A stretch of DNA of 58,116 nt, from contig JAZQQB010000005.1 in the NCBI GenBank assembly GCA_045628865.1, positions 1 through 58,116 on the forward strand, read 5' to 3'. This stretch comes from JAZQQB01 sp045628865. Its GTDB lineage: Bacteria; Bacillota; Clostridia; Lachnospirales; Lachnospiraceae. Below the pieces are notes generated by a model. It was not told the origin of the DNA and ran no database searches. It saw only the letters and a program-made list of their open reading frames with translations. Within the stretch, counting starts at the first letter, position 1; each line of letters starts with the position of its first letter. The position numbers and the translations under genes were made by a program. Shown here piece by piece: positions 8,317 through 17,580 of the stretch.

Positions 8317-9468
8317 ATGAAGAGAGTTTTTTTGATTGTATTAGATAGTTTTGGTATTGGAGAGGAACCAGATGCAAAGGCTTTTGGCGACGAAGGCACC
8401 AATACGTTAAGAAGCTGTTCGACAAGTCCATACTTTGATCTTCCTAATTTTAAATCATTGGGATTGTTTAATATTGATGGTGTGGATTATTTGGAAGGTG
8501 TGGACAAGCCATTGGCATCCATTGCCAGATTACAGGAGGCAAGTAAAGGAAAGGATACAACGATTGGACATTGGGAAATTGCAGGTATCATTTCTGAAAA
8601 TCCATTACCAACCTATCCAAATGGTTTTCCAGAAGAAGTGCTTCATGAGTTTTCAAAAAGAACTGGAAGAGGTGTTCTTTGTAACAAGCCATATTCTGGT
8701 ACTGATGTAATCAGAGACTATGGAGATGAACATGTAAAGACTGGTGATCTGATAGTTTATACTTCAGCAGATAGTGTATTCCAGATTGCAGCACATGAAG
8801 ACATCGTTCCAGTTGAAACCCTGTATGAATATTGCCATATTGCTCGTGAAATTTTACAGGGAAAACATGGTGTGGGACGTGTAATTGCAAGACCATTTAC
8901 AGGAGAATCAGGCAACTATACCAGAACCTCTAAACGCCATGATTATTCTTTGATTCCACCTAAGGATACCATGCTGGATATTATGAAAGCGGCAGGATTA
9001 GATACCATTGCGGTGGGAAAAATCAATGATATTTTCGCAGGAAAGGGAATCTCTGAGTTTACCTATACATCTGGAAATGCAGAAGGTATCGAAAAAACTC
9101 TGGAATATTTGAAAAAGGATTTTGAAGGAATCTGTTTTGTGAACCTGGTTGATTATGATATGCTGTATGGTCATAGAAGAGATGTGGATGGTTATGCCAA
9201 GGCACTTGCATATTTTGATGAGAAGCTACCTGAAATTATGGCTAATATGCGAGAGGACGATATCCTGATTCTAACAGCAGATCATGGTTGTGATCCTGCA
9301 TATACAAAGACAACAGACCATACCAGAGAATATGTTCCATTCATCAAATATGGAAAAAAAGTAACACCAGTAAATTATGGTACTCGCCCACAGTTTTCTG
9401 ATATTGCAGCGACTGTTCTGGATTATTTTGGAATCCAATATGATTTTAAGGGTGAAGCACTGAAATAA
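8317..9468 (+). CDS. deoB: Phosphopentomutase
   Basis: Interconverts (deoxy)ribose 1-phosphate and 5-phosphate in nucleoside salvage. The 383-aa protein starts MKRVFLIVLDSFGIGEEPDA, the alkaline-phosphatase-superfamily metal site with the first Asp. DTTIGHWEIAG carries the region of the phosphorylated Thr, and TADHGCDPAYTKTTDHTREYVP carries the C-terminal metal ligands. I chose ATG 8317, with GGAGAG seven bases before it; the frame is open from 8230, but those residues do not look like the family. It stands alone between the spoIIIA operon and prfC. Confidence 0.97.
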   Translation: MKRVFLIVLDSFGIGEEPDAKAFGDEGTNTLRSCSTSPYFDLPNFKSLGLFNIDGVDYLEGVDKPLASIARLQEASKGKDTTIGHWEIAGIISENPLPTYPNGFPEEVLHEFSKRTGRGVLCNKPYSGTDVIRDYGDEHVKTGDLIVYTSADSVFQIAAHEDIVPVETLYEYCHIAREILQGKHGVGRVIARPFTGESGNYTRTSKRHDYSLIPPKDTMLDIMKAAGLDTIAVGKINDIFAGKGISEFTYTSGNAEGIEKTLEYLKKDFEGICFVNLVDYDMLYGHRRDVDGYAKALAYFDEKLPEIMANMREDDILILTADHGCDPAYTKTTDHTREYVPFIKYGKKVTPVNYGTRPQFSDIAATVLDYFGIQYDFKGEALK

Positions 9469-9506
9469 AAGATAGTAAGATAGTTTTAGATTGGAGTAGT
9501 AACAAA

Positions 9507-11102
9507 GTGGCTGATTATACAAACGAAATTAAAAAGAGAAGAACTTTTGCAATCATTTCCCATCCGGATGCAGGTAAGACAACATTAACAGAAAAATTCT
9601 TATTATATGGCGGAGCCATCAATCTTGCAGGTAGTGTAAAGGGAAAAGCAACTGCAAGACATGCAGTATCCGACTGGATGGAAATTGAAAAGGAAAGAGG
9701 TATTTCAGTTACCTCTTCTGTATTACAGTTTGAGTATGACGGATATTGTGTCAATATTCTGGATACACCCGGACATCAGGACTTCTCAGAGGATACTTAT
9801 CGTACCTTAATGGCAGCAGATTCGGCAGTTATGGTAATCGATGGTTCGAAGGGTATTGAGGCACAGACTAGAAAACTGTTTAAGGTTTGTGCAATGCGTG
9901 GTATTCCTATTTTTACATTTATCAACAAAATGGATAGAGATGCCAACGACACCTTTGAATTATTAGACGATATTGAAAATGAACTTGGAATTGCAACATG
10001 TCCTATGAACTGGCCAATTGGTTCTGGTAAGGCATTCCAGGGTGTTTATGACAGAGAAACCAGAAAGGTTATCACATATTCTGACACGGAAAAGGGTACT
10101 AAGGAAGGTGAGTCCAAGGAAGTCTCTATGGATGATGAGGCTGGAATGCGTTCTATGATTGGAGATACTCCGTTTGAAACATTAGTGGAAGAAATTGAGC
10201 TGTTAGATGGTGCATCTGCTGAATATAATCTGGATAAGATTCAGGCAGGTAAATTAACACCTGTATTTTTTGGCTCAGCATTAACCAATTTTGGTGTTGT
10301 AATCTTTTTACAGCATTTCTTGAAAATGACGACAACCCCACTTCCACGAAAAGCAGCAGATGGAATGATCGATCCATTAGAGAATGAATTTTCCGCATTT
10401 GTATTTAAGATTCAGGCCAATATGAATAAGGCACATAGGGATAGAATTGCATTTATGCGTATTTGCTCAGGACGTTTTGATGCAGGTCAGGAAGTGAAGC
10501 ATGTGCAGGGTGGTAAGATAATGCGCTTATCACAGCCACAGCAGATCATGGCAGATGAAAGAAAAATCCTTTCAGAGGCATATGCGGGGGACATTATTGG
10601 TGTATTTGATCCAGGTATATTCTCTATTGGTGACACAGTTTGTATGCCAAAAGAAAATATTTGTTATGAAGGAATTCCTACCTTCGCACCAGAACATTTT
10701 GCAAGAGTTCGTCAGATGGATACCATGAAGAGAAAACAGTTTATTAAGGGTATCAATCAGATTGCACAGGAAGGTGCAATCCAGATCTTCCAGGAGTTTA
10801 ATACTGGTATGGAAGAGATTATTGTAGGTGTAGTAGGTGTACTTCAGTTTGAAGTGTTGAAATACAGATTAGAGAATGAATACAATGTTGAGATTCGTTT
10901 GGAGAACCTGCCATACGAACATATCAGATGGATTGAAAACAAGGATGAGGTAGATCTGGATAAACTTGTCGGAACATCAGATATGAAAAAAATCAAAGAT
11001 TTAAAGGGAAATCCATTGCTTCTATTTGTCAATGCATGGAGTGTAGGTATGACCTTGGATCGAAATAATGGTCTGGTTTTATCTGAGTTCGGAAGAAATT
11101 AA
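9507..11102 (+). CDS. prfC: Peptide chain release factor 3
   Basis: GTPase that recycles release factors RF1 and RF2 from the ribosome after termination. The start codon is GTG, with GGAG about ten bases upstream. The protein (531 aa) opens with ADYTNEIKKRRTFAIISHPDAGKTTLTEK (G1), then DTPGHQDF (G3), NKMDRD (G4), translation-factor domain II (about 300-390) and the RF3 C-terminal domain. The G1 sequence SHPDAGKTT and the RF3 segments KGKATARHAVSDWM and QFEVLKYRLENEYNVE separate it from EF-G. It starts 38 bases after deoB and may be co-transcribed with it. Confidence 0.96.
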   Translation: MADYTNEIKKRRTFAIISHPDAGKTTLTEKFLLYGGAINLAGSVKGKATARHAVSDWMEIEKERGISVTSSVLQFEYDGYCVNILDTPGHQDFSEDTYRTLMAADSAVMVIDGSKGIEAQTRKLFKVCAMRGIPIFTFINKMDRDANDTFELLDDIENELGIATCPMNWPIGSGKAFQGVYDRETRKVITYSDTEKGTKEGESKEVSMDDEAGMRSMIGDTPFETLVEEIELLDGASAEYNLDKIQAGKLTPVFFGSALTNFGVVIFLQHFLKMTTTPLPRKAADGMIDPLENEFSAFVFKIQANMNKAHRDRIAFMRICSGRFDAGQEVKHVQGGKIMRLSQPQQIMADERKILSEAYAGDIIGVFDPGIFSIGDTVCMPKENICYEGIPTFAPEHFARVRQMDTMKRKQFIKGINQIAQEGAIQIFQEFNTGMEEIIVGVVGVLQFEVLKYRLENEYNVEIRLENLPYEHIRWIENKDEVDLDKLVGTSDMKKIKDLKGNPLLLFVNAWSVGMTLDRNNGLVLSEFGRN

Positions 11103-11181
11103 AACACTGCATGATAATGAATAAGTGTGAATGTGTAATAGAAGGGGTATATCATCATTCGTGAAAGAAGAGGATAGTTAT

Positions 11182-12447
11182 TTGAAAAATCTTAGAATTT
11201 CTAAATTGATCGTAGTAGCTTTCGCCTGTGTTTGTATATTGACCACAGGCTGTTCTAAAGTAACAAAAGACGATATACAATATATGATGGAGGATGGTTT
11301 TTCGGTGGAGGTAGTAACACCGGAGGACCAGAATCAACAGAGTACTGAACAGCAACCAGCCACAACAGTATCCACCTCGGGTGAAACCAGGGAGGTACAT
11401 GAATTAAGTGAAGTAACAGATACCTTGGTAAGAGATTTAGGTGGACATTTTGCATATGATCGATTAAATGACGACGAAAAGAAGCTTTATCAAAAAATAT
11501 TGGACATCTTACTGGTAGCAGAAAAAGAGATTACAGTACCATCATTGGATTCTGAACAGATTGATTTTGTTTTCAATTGTGTATTGATGGATCATCCAGA
11601 GTTGTTTTATGTATCGGGATATTCCTTTACGAAATATTCTGTCAATGGAAATTTATCAAGCATTGATTTTTCTGGAACCTATACGATGGATGTGGATGAA
11701 ATAATGAGCAATCGTACGTTTATTGATTTAGAAACGGAATCGATTATTGCCAATATTCCATCTTATGACTCGGATTATGCTCTTGCTAAATATTTTTATG
11801 AAGTCATTATATTAAATACAGATTATAATTTGAACTCCATTAACAACCAGAATATTTGCTCCGTTTTTTTGACACATGAAAGCGTTTGTCAGGGATATGC
11901 CAAGGCACTTCAGTTTTTGTTACAGCTAGAGGGAATTGAAAGTGTACTTGTAACGGGACAGGTAAGTGGCGGAGAAGGACATGCCTGGGTGCTTGCATCG
12001 TTGGATGGAGCTTATTATCACATTGATCCGACCTGGGGAGATGCATCCTATAATGCAGAAACAGTTGAGGAAGTAAAAAATCTGCCAGAAATCAATTACG
12101 ATTATTTATGCGTAACCACCAATGAGATTAAGGAAAGTCACTTGATCCAAACTATAATCTCGCTTCCTGAGTGTACCGCTTTGGATGATAATTATTATGT
12201 GAGAGAGGGGCTTTATTTTGCAGCAGTAGATACGGATTATCTGCATGATGCATTTAATAGAGCATATAACAACGGACAGGCCTTTTTGACCATTAAGTGC
12301 AGTGACTCCTATGTATATGCTGAAATGGTTAATTATCTTTTGAATTCTGAAGATGCTCATGTTTTTGAGTATTTGAGAGGAGAAATGAAACAGGTGGTCT
12401 ACAGTATGAACGATAGACAGTTTTCAATCAGTATCTGGTTAGAATAA
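11182..12447 (+). CDS. Lipoprotein with transglutaminase-like domain
   Basis: A predicted lipoprotein: the signal peptide has a lipobox-like LTTGC at residues 17-21. I chose TTG 11182, with GAAGAGGA seven bases upstream, because it gives a standard signal peptide; upstream in-frame GTG 11161 and the open frame from 11131 would put extra charged residues before it. A Ser/Thr/Gln-rich linker follows. The transglutaminase-like core has C236 in SVCQGYAKAL, H267 in GEGHAWV and D282 in HIDPTWGD, the expected Cys-His-Asp triad. The role is unknown: such proteins may cleave or cross-link cell-surface peptides. The C-terminal region (about 320-421) is not recognised. Confidence 0.82.
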   Translation: MKNLRISKLIVVAFACVCILTTGCSKVTKDDIQYMMEDGFSVEVVTPEDQNQQSTEQQPATTVSTSGETREVHELSEVTDTLVRDLGGHFAYDRLNDDEKKLYQKILDILLVAEKEITVPSLDSEQIDFVFNCVLMDHPELFYVSGYSFTKYSVNGNLSSIDFSGTYTMDVDEIMSNRTFIDLETESIIANIPSYDSDYALAKYFYEVIILNTDYNLNSINNQNICSVFLTHESVCQGYAKALQFLLQLEGIESVLVTGQVSGGEGHAWVLASLDGAYYHIDPTWGDASYNAETVEEVKNLPEINYDYLCVTTNEIKESHLIQTIISLPECTALDDNYYVREGLYFAAVDTDYLHDAFNRAYNNGQAFLTIKCSDSYVYAEMVNYLLNSEDAHVFEYLRGEMKQVVYSMNDRQFSISIWLE

Positions 12448-12472
12448 AAAGCTATGCAAAAAACGTATGTTT

Positions 12473-12481
12473 TGCTATAAT
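12473..12481 (+). promoter_or_regulatory. Extended -10 promoter before the asp23-recN operon
   Basis: TGCTATAAT is a perfect extended -10 element (TGnTATAAT) 83 bases before the asp23 start. The -35 region (ATGCAA near 12454) is weak. It is the only good promoter seen before the ten-gene block. Confidence 0.5.
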
Positions 12482-12563
12482 AAAGCCATATGATACAGCT
12501 TTAAAATGAGAAAATAGGAACACTATTTCGATATGATACTTGAAATATGAAGGAGGTTTCCGC

Positions 12564-12929
12564 ATGGAAAAAGAAAACAATAGATTACAGGACAACATTG
12601 GCTCAGTGAGAATCGCTGATGATGTAGTAGCCATGATCGCAGGCATCGCTGCAAAGGAAGTGGATGGTGTTTATGGATTGACAGGAAATGCTACAAGCGA
12701 ATTTATGAGCAAGGTGGGAATGAAACCTCAGACAAGAGGCGTTAAGGTTGACGTTTTAGATAAAGTAGTAACAGTTGATCTTTCCATTGTAATGGATTAT
12801 GGATACAATATTCCAGTTACTTGTGGTAAGGTTCAGGAAAAAGTGAAGACAGCCATTGAGAATATGACATGCCTTGAAGTAGCTGATGTTAATGTGAAAA
12901 TTTCAGGCGTTTCTGCTCCAAGACAGTAG
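12564..12929 (+). CDS. Asp23/Gls24 family envelope stress protein
   Basis: A 121-aa Asp23-family protein; members sit at the membrane and are linked to cell-envelope stress, but the biochemical role is unsettled. The motifs GSVRIADDVVAMIAGIAAKEVDGVYGL and SIVMDYGYNIPVTCGKVQEKVKTAIENMTCLEVADVNVKI are characteristic. The start is set by AAGGAGG six bases upstream; the frame also contains an ATG at 12540, before this site. It is the first gene of the block running to recN, directly before nusB, a common arrangement in Clostridia. Confidence 0.93.
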   Translation: MEKENNRLQDNIGSVRIADDVVAMIAGIAAKEVDGVYGLTGNATSEFMSKVGMKPQTRGVKVDVLDKVVTVDLSIVMDYGYNIPVTCGKVQEKVKTAIENMTCLEVADVNVKISGVSAPRQ

Positions 12930-12941
12930 GAAGGTAATAAA

Positions 12942-13343
12942 ATGAACAGAAGAAAATTACGTGAACAGATTTTTAAAGTACTCTTTGGAGTAGAATTTAA
13001 TGAAAAGGAAGAAATGCCTTTACAGATGAAACTTTTCTTTGAACAGGAAGAGAATCTTGCAGATGAGCAGGATACGGAGTATATCACAGAAAAGTGCAAG
13101 AGCATTATGGAGAAACTTTCTGAAATTGATGACATGATCAATGAAACAGCAGAAGGATGGTCTACTAAGCGTATGGGTAAGGTGGATCTTACTTTGCTTA
13201 GAATTGCAGTGTATGAGATTAAGTTTGATGAAGATGTTCCTACAGGTGTAGCTATCAATGAAGCTGTAGAACTTTCTAAGAAATTTGGTCAGGAAGGCTC
13301 TGCAAGCTTTGTAAATGGCGTTTTGGCTAAATTTGCAAAATGA
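12942..13343 (+). CDS. nusB: Transcription antitermination factor NusB
   Basis: NusB binds boxA RNA with NusE and supports rRNA antitermination. The 133-aa all-helical protein starts MNRRKLREQIFKVLFGVEFN and ends with EAVELSKKFGQEGSASFVNGVLAKFA, the conserved C-terminal helix. The VDLTLLRIAVYEIKF segment is typical. It has a ribosome site AGGAAGG and overlaps xseA by four bases (ATGA). Confidence 0.96.
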   Translation: MNRRKLREQIFKVLFGVEFNEKEEMPLQMKLFFEQEENLADEQDTEYITEKCKSIMEKLSEIDDMINETAEGWSTKRMGKVDLTLLRIAVYEIKFDEDVPTGVAINEAVELSKKFGQEGSASFVNGVLAKFAK

Positions 13344-14569
13344 AAAATGTCTATTCAGTAACGCAAGTCAATTCGTATATTAAGAATATGTTTTCCCAGG
13401 ATTTTATGTTACGTGCTATTTTCGTAAGAGGAGAAGTAAGTAACTGTAAGTATCATTCATCGGGACATATTTACTTCACACTGAAAGATGAGAATGGAAC
13501 CATCGCATGTGTGATGTTTGCTGGAAACAGAAAAGGTCTTTTGTTTCAGATGCAGGAAGGTCAGCAGGTGGTTGTTGGCGGCACAGTTGACGTTTATGAA
13601 AGAGATGGAAAGTACCAGCTTTATGCAAAACAAATTGTTTTAGATGGAGCTGGTCTTTTAAATGAAAGATTTGAACAATTAAAGAAAGAACTTGAAGAAA
13701 GAGGCATGTTTGCCCCAATGTTTAAACAGCCAATTCCGAAGTTTATCAAAACTCTTGGAATTGTAACGGCACCAACCGGGGCAGCAGTGCAGGATATCAT
13801 TCAGATCACAAAGCGGCGGAATCCATATGTACAGATTATTTTGTATCCAGCAATTGTACAGGGGGATTTGGCTGCTGAAAGTATTGTAAATGGAATTAAA
13901 GCCTTGGAACGGCTTGGGGTAGATGTTATGATCGTAGGTCGTGGAGGTGGTTCCATGGAGGATTTGTGGGCTTTTAATGAGGAAATTGTTGCACAGGCAA
14001 TTTTTGATTGTTCAGTACCAATTATTTCAGCAGTAGGACACGAAACTGATACAACCATTGCAGATTATGTGTCTGATATGAGGGCACCGACTCCTTCAGC
14101 AGGAGCAGAACTTGCGGTGTATGATGTGTTTGAAGTTCTGGGAACCTTGGAACATTTTAGACGTACCTTAAATAGTCAGATGAACAGGGAACTTGAACTC
14201 TATAAAACGCAGGTGGATAAATTAGAGGTAACTCTTGAAAACAGAAGTCCTCAACAGCGCATCAGAGAACAGAGAACTTATATGCTTCATTTAGAGGAAA
14301 GTATGAACCAGGCAATGGATCATAAAATTGAGGATGCAAGACATACTTTAGATAAATTGATTCTTCAAATGAAGGGATTATCGCCACTCGATAAGCTGAA
14401 TCAAGGTTATTCCTTTTCTTCAGACCAAGCAGGGAACACCTTGACGAGTATTACGCAGGTGAAGCCAGGACAAGAAATGTCAGTATATGTAAAAGATGGC
14501 AAGATTACTGCAACAGTGGTGAATGCTACAGCCTTACAGTTGGGAGGAGACACATATGTTGGAGAATAA
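13340..14569 (+). CDS. xseA: Exodeoxyribonuclease VII large subunit
   Basis: Catalytic subunit of the single-strand-specific DNase that also processes recombination intermediates. 409 aa: an N-terminal OB-fold (about 1-100; FVRGEVSNCKYHSSGHIYFTLKDE), the catalytic domain (about 120-330; GIVTAPTGAAVQDIIQI, GRGGGSMEDLWAFNEE, SAVGHETDTTIADYVSDMRAPTPSAGAEL) and a coiled-coil that binds XseB. It overlaps nusB by four bases and xseB by 14. Confidence 0.96.
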   Translation: MKNVYSVTQVNSYIKNMFSQDFMLRAIFVRGEVSNCKYHSSGHIYFTLKDENGTIACVMFAGNRKGLLFQMQEGQQVVVGGTVDVYERDGKYQLYAKQIVLDGAGLLNERFEQLKKELEERGMFAPMFKQPIPKFIKTLGIVTAPTGAAVQDIIQITKRRNPYVQIILYPAIVQGDLAAESIVNGIKALERLGVDVMIVGRGGGSMEDLWAFNEEIVAQAIFDCSVPIISAVGHETDTTIADYVSDMRAPTPSAGAELAVYDVFEVLGTLEHFRRTLNSQMNRELELYKTQVDKLEVTLENRSPQQRIREQRTYMLHLEESMNQAMDHKIEDARHTLDKLILQMKGLSPLDKLNQGYSFSSDQAGNTLTSITQVKPGQEMSVYVKDGKITATVVNATALQLGGDTYVGE

Positions 14570-14783
14570 AGATGAGAAATGGGAAGATATGAGGCTTGAA
14601 GATGCTTTTTTATTGGTGCAACAAACAGTTGAGAAGTTAGAAGACAGCCAGATTTCTTTAGAGGAATCCTTTCGTTTGTATGAACAGGGTATGAAAGTAT
14701 TAAAACATTGTAATGATTGTATTGATCAGGTTGAAAAGAAAGTAATGATGATTCAGGAGAATGGAAGTTTAGATGAGTTTTAA
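14556..14783 (+). CDS. xseB: Exodeoxyribonuclease VII small subunit
   Basis: 75-aa helical partner of XseA. I chose ATG 14556 because GGGAGGAG lies seven bases upstream; the frame is open from 14523, inside xseA. The signature LEESFRLYEQGMKVLKHCNDCIDQVEKKVMMI is diagnostic. The 3' end overlaps the ispA start by 11 bases. Confidence 0.95.
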   Translation: MLENKDEKWEDMRLEDAFLLVQQTVEKLEDSQISLEESFRLYEQGMKVLKHCNDCIDQVEKKVMMIQENGSLDEF

Positions 14784-15672
14784 AGAGAATTTACAGAAAA
14801 AAGTTCAGGATGCAGAAGTAATCATTAAGAAGTATTTGCCTGAGAAAGAAGGCTTTCAGATTACTGTGTTGGATGCCATGCATTATAGTGTAGAAGCAGG
14901 TGGAAAAAGACTTCGCCCAATTATGATGAAGGAGGTCTATACCCTGTTTGGTGGAAAGGGACAGGTGATTGAGCCCTTTATGGCAGCCATTGAAATGATA
15001 CATACATATTCCCTGGTACATGATGATCTTCCTGCAATGGACAATGATGAATATAGAAGAGGCAAGAAAACGACCCATGTGGTTTATGGTGAGGCCATGG
15101 CAATTCTGGCTGGAGATGCACTGTTAAACTATGCATTTGAAACAGTGTCAAAGGCTTTTTCGTTGGTGGATACTACAGAGTATGAGCGTGTTGGAAAGGC
15201 ATTTCAGATTCTGTCTCAAAAAGCAGGTATTTATGGAATGATTGGTGGTCAGGTTGTAGATGTGGAGTCTGAGAAAAAAGGTGAGGCGGTATCTAAGGAA
15301 CAGCTGCTGTTTATCCATGAGTGTAAGACAGCTGCATTGATCCAGGCTTCCTTAATGGTTGGAGCAGCACTTGCAGGTGCAGATCAAAAGACACTTCAAA
15401 CTTTACAGGAGATTGGAAGTAACATTGGATTGGCGTTTCAGATTCAGGATGATATTTTGGATATTGAAGGTAATTTTGAAGAGTTGGGTAAGCCAATTGG
15501 AAGTGATGAAAAAAATGAAAAAGTTACTTATGTAAGCATTTATGGTATGGAACAGTCTAAGCAGGATGTGAAGATGCTGACCGAAGAAGCCATTATAAAA
15601 CTGCAGGGCTTATCCATTGAGAATTCCTTCTTAGAGGAATTGTTATTGTCTTTGGTGACCCGAACAAACTAG
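14773..15672 (+). CDS. ispA: Geranyl/farnesyl diphosphate synthase
   Basis: Trans-prenyltransferase that condenses isopentenyl diphosphate with allylic diphosphates to give C15 farnesyl diphosphate for undecaprenyl and quinone-type lipids. 299 aa with the first Asp-rich motif HDDLPAMDND, preceded by GGKRLRP, and the second motif FQIQDDILDIEG. KPIGSDEKNEKVTYVSIYG follows, the usual FPP synthase C-terminal region. Its position directly before dxs fits isoprenoid synthesis. Chain-length specificity is inferred from the family, not proven. Confidence 0.94.
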   Translation: MSFKENLQKKVQDAEVIIKKYLPEKEGFQITVLDAMHYSVEAGGKRLRPIMMKEVYTLFGGKGQVIEPFMAAIEMIHTYSLVHDDLPAMDNDEYRRGKKTTHVVYGEAMAILAGDALLNYAFETVSKAFSLVDTTEYERVGKAFQILSQKAGIYGMIGGQVVDVESEKKGEAVSKEQLLFIHECKTAALIQASLMVGAALAGADQKTLQTLQEIGSNIGLAFQIQDDILDIEGNFEELGKPIGSDEKNEKVTYVSIYGMEQSKQDVKMLTEEAIIKLQGLSIENSFLEELLLSLVTRTN

Positions 15673-15697
15673 GATTTTTGTAAAGGAATGATTTCTT

Positions 15698-17557
15698 ATG
15701 ATACTAGACCAGATTCAGAAGGAAAATGATATTAAAAATATCACATCAGATAAATACGAAGAGCTCGCTCAGGAGATTAGAGATTTTTTGATTGAAAAAA
15801 TCAGTGTGACAGGTGGGCATCTGGCATCAAATTTAGGAGCTGTGGAGTTAACCATGGCATTGCATTTAAGCTTAAACCTTCCAGAGGATAAGATTATCTG
15901 GGATGTCGGACATCAGTCATATACCCATAAACTGCTGACTGGAAGACGAGAGGGCTTTGAAACTCTTCGTAAATACGGTGGAATGAGTGGTTTCCCAAAA
16001 CGTAAGGAAAGTAAGTGCGATTGTTTTGATACAGGACATAGTTCCACTTCTATCTCCGCAGGTATGGGACTTGTAAAGGCAAGAGATTTAAAAGGAGAAC
16101 ATAATACGGTTGTATCTGTGATAGGAGATGGTTCCTTAACGGGTGGTATGGCATATGAGGCATTGAATAATGCGGCTAGATTGGAAACCAATTATGTTAT
16201 CATTTTGAATGATAACAATATGTCCATTTCTGAAAATGTGGGTGGCATGTCCAAGTACTTAAACAGTATTCGTACCGCGGATGCGTATTTGAATTTAAAG
16301 GAAGATGTATATCATTCTTTGTTGAGTAAAAAGAATGGTGAGAAATCCATTCAGAAGATTCGTAAAACAAAGAATATGATCAAACAGTTTGTTGTTCCAG
16401 GAATGTTATTTGAAAACATGGGAATTACATATTTAGGACCAGTGGATGGTCATAATATCAAAGGACTTATGCAAGTGATCAGTGAAGCAAAAAGGGTTAA
16501 GGGAGCCTGCCTGATACATGTTAAGACACAAAAAGGTAAGGGCTTTTTGCCTGCAGAAAGACATCCTTCCAGATTTCATGGTGCTGAGCCATTTGAAATT
16601 GAAACAGGATTACCTAGTACTCGTAAGCTAAAGGCTAATTATACAGATATTTTTTCTACGGTTATGTGTAAGCTTGGTAATCGCAATGAGAATATCGTTG
16701 CCATTACTGCGGCTATGCCAGATGGAACAGGGCTGAAAAGATTTCACAATATGTATCCAAATCGATTTTTTGATGTTGGAATTGCTGAAGAGCATGCAGT
16801 GACCTTTGCAGCAGGACTTGCTGCTGGTGGCATGATTCCAATTGTGTGTATCTATTCATCCTTTTTACAAAGAGCCTATGATCAGATTTTGCATGATGTG
16901 TGTATTCAGAATCTCCATGTAATTTTTGCCATTGACAGAGCCGGCTTGGTCGGAAGTGATGGAGAGACGCATCAGGGTATTTTTGATCTGTCATTTTTAT
17001 CCTGTATACCAAATATGACGATTATGGCTCCAAAGAATAAATGGGAACTTTCTGATATGATGAAATATGCGGTTTCTTATGAAGGGCCAATTGCAATTCG
17101 TTACCCAAGAGGAACAGCTTATGATGAGTTAGAGGAATTTAGAAGTCCAATGGTTTTGGGGAAATCAGAGATGCTCTTTGAGGAATCTGGTATTGCATTG
17201 TACGCAGTAGGAAGTATGGTAAAAACAGCTGTCAAAGTTCGTGAGAAGCTTAAGGAATCTGGATATGCTTGTACACTGGTGAATGCAAGATTTGTAAAGC
17301 CCATTGATGAGGAAATGGTGAAAGAACTTTCTAAAAACCACAGAATCATTGTGACCATGGAGGAGAATGTTTCTTCTGGTGGCTTTGGTGAACATGTGAG
17401 AGAATATGTTACTGAGAATCACATAAAGATAAATGTTTTATCGGTTGCTTTGCCGGATGATTATGTAGAGCATGGTAATGTTGATATTCTTCGTAAGGAA
17501 GTTGGCATTGATGAGGAATCTGTTTACCAAAAAGTTTTAGAAGAAATAATGCAATAA
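15698..17557 (+). CDS. dxs: 1-deoxy-D-xylulose-5-phosphate synthase
   Basis: First enzyme of the MEP isoprenoid pathway: a thiamine-diphosphate transketolase-like enzyme that condenses pyruvate and glyceraldehyde 3-phosphate. The 619 aa show the GHLASNLGAVELT start region, the ThDP/Mg site GDGSLTGGMAYEALNNAA, the transketolase pyrimidine-binding domain with IAEEHAVTFAAGLAAGG and YSSFLQRAYDQ, and the C-terminal domain with EENVSSGGFGEHV. Full family length. The ribosome site is AAAGGA. Lies 25 bases after ispA in the same operon. Confidence 0.97.
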   Translation: MILDQIQKENDIKNITSDKYEELAQEIRDFLIEKISVTGGHLASNLGAVELTMALHLSLNLPEDKIIWDVGHQSYTHKLLTGRREGFETLRKYGGMSGFPKRKESKCDCFDTGHSSTSISAGMGLVKARDLKGEHNTVVSVIGDGSLTGGMAYEALNNAARLETNYVIILNDNNMSISENVGGMSKYLNSIRTADAYLNLKEDVYHSLLSKKNGEKSIQKIRKTKNMIKQFVVPGMLFENMGITYLGPVDGHNIKGLMQVISEAKRVKGACLIHVKTQKGKGFLPAERHPSRFHGAEPFEIETGLPSTRKLKANYTDIFSTVMCKLGNRNENIVAITAAMPDGTGLKRFHNMYPNRFFDVGIAEEHAVTFAAGLAAGGMIPIVCIYSSFLQRAYDQILHDVCIQNLHVIFAIDRAGLVGSDGETHQGIFDLSFLSCIPNMTIMAPKNKWELSDMMKYAVSYEGPIAIRYPRGTAYDELEEFRSPMVLGKSEMLFEESGIALYAVGSMVKTAVKVREKLKESGYACTLVNARFVKPIDEEMVKELSKNHRIIVTMEENVSSGGFGEHVREYVTENHIKINVLSVALPDDYVEHGNVDILRKEVGIDEESVYQKVLEEIMQ

Positions 17558-17580
17558 TAGTTGGAACTAAGGAGAGGTTC

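Noticed and set aside
8417..8423. TTCGACA 0A-box match
   Set aside because: It lies inside the deoB coding sequence with no promoter nearby; chance match.
13801..14058. Antisense open frames across xseA and other housekeeping genes
   Set aside because: They are shadows of well-supported genes on the other strand, without ribosome sites or family motifs.
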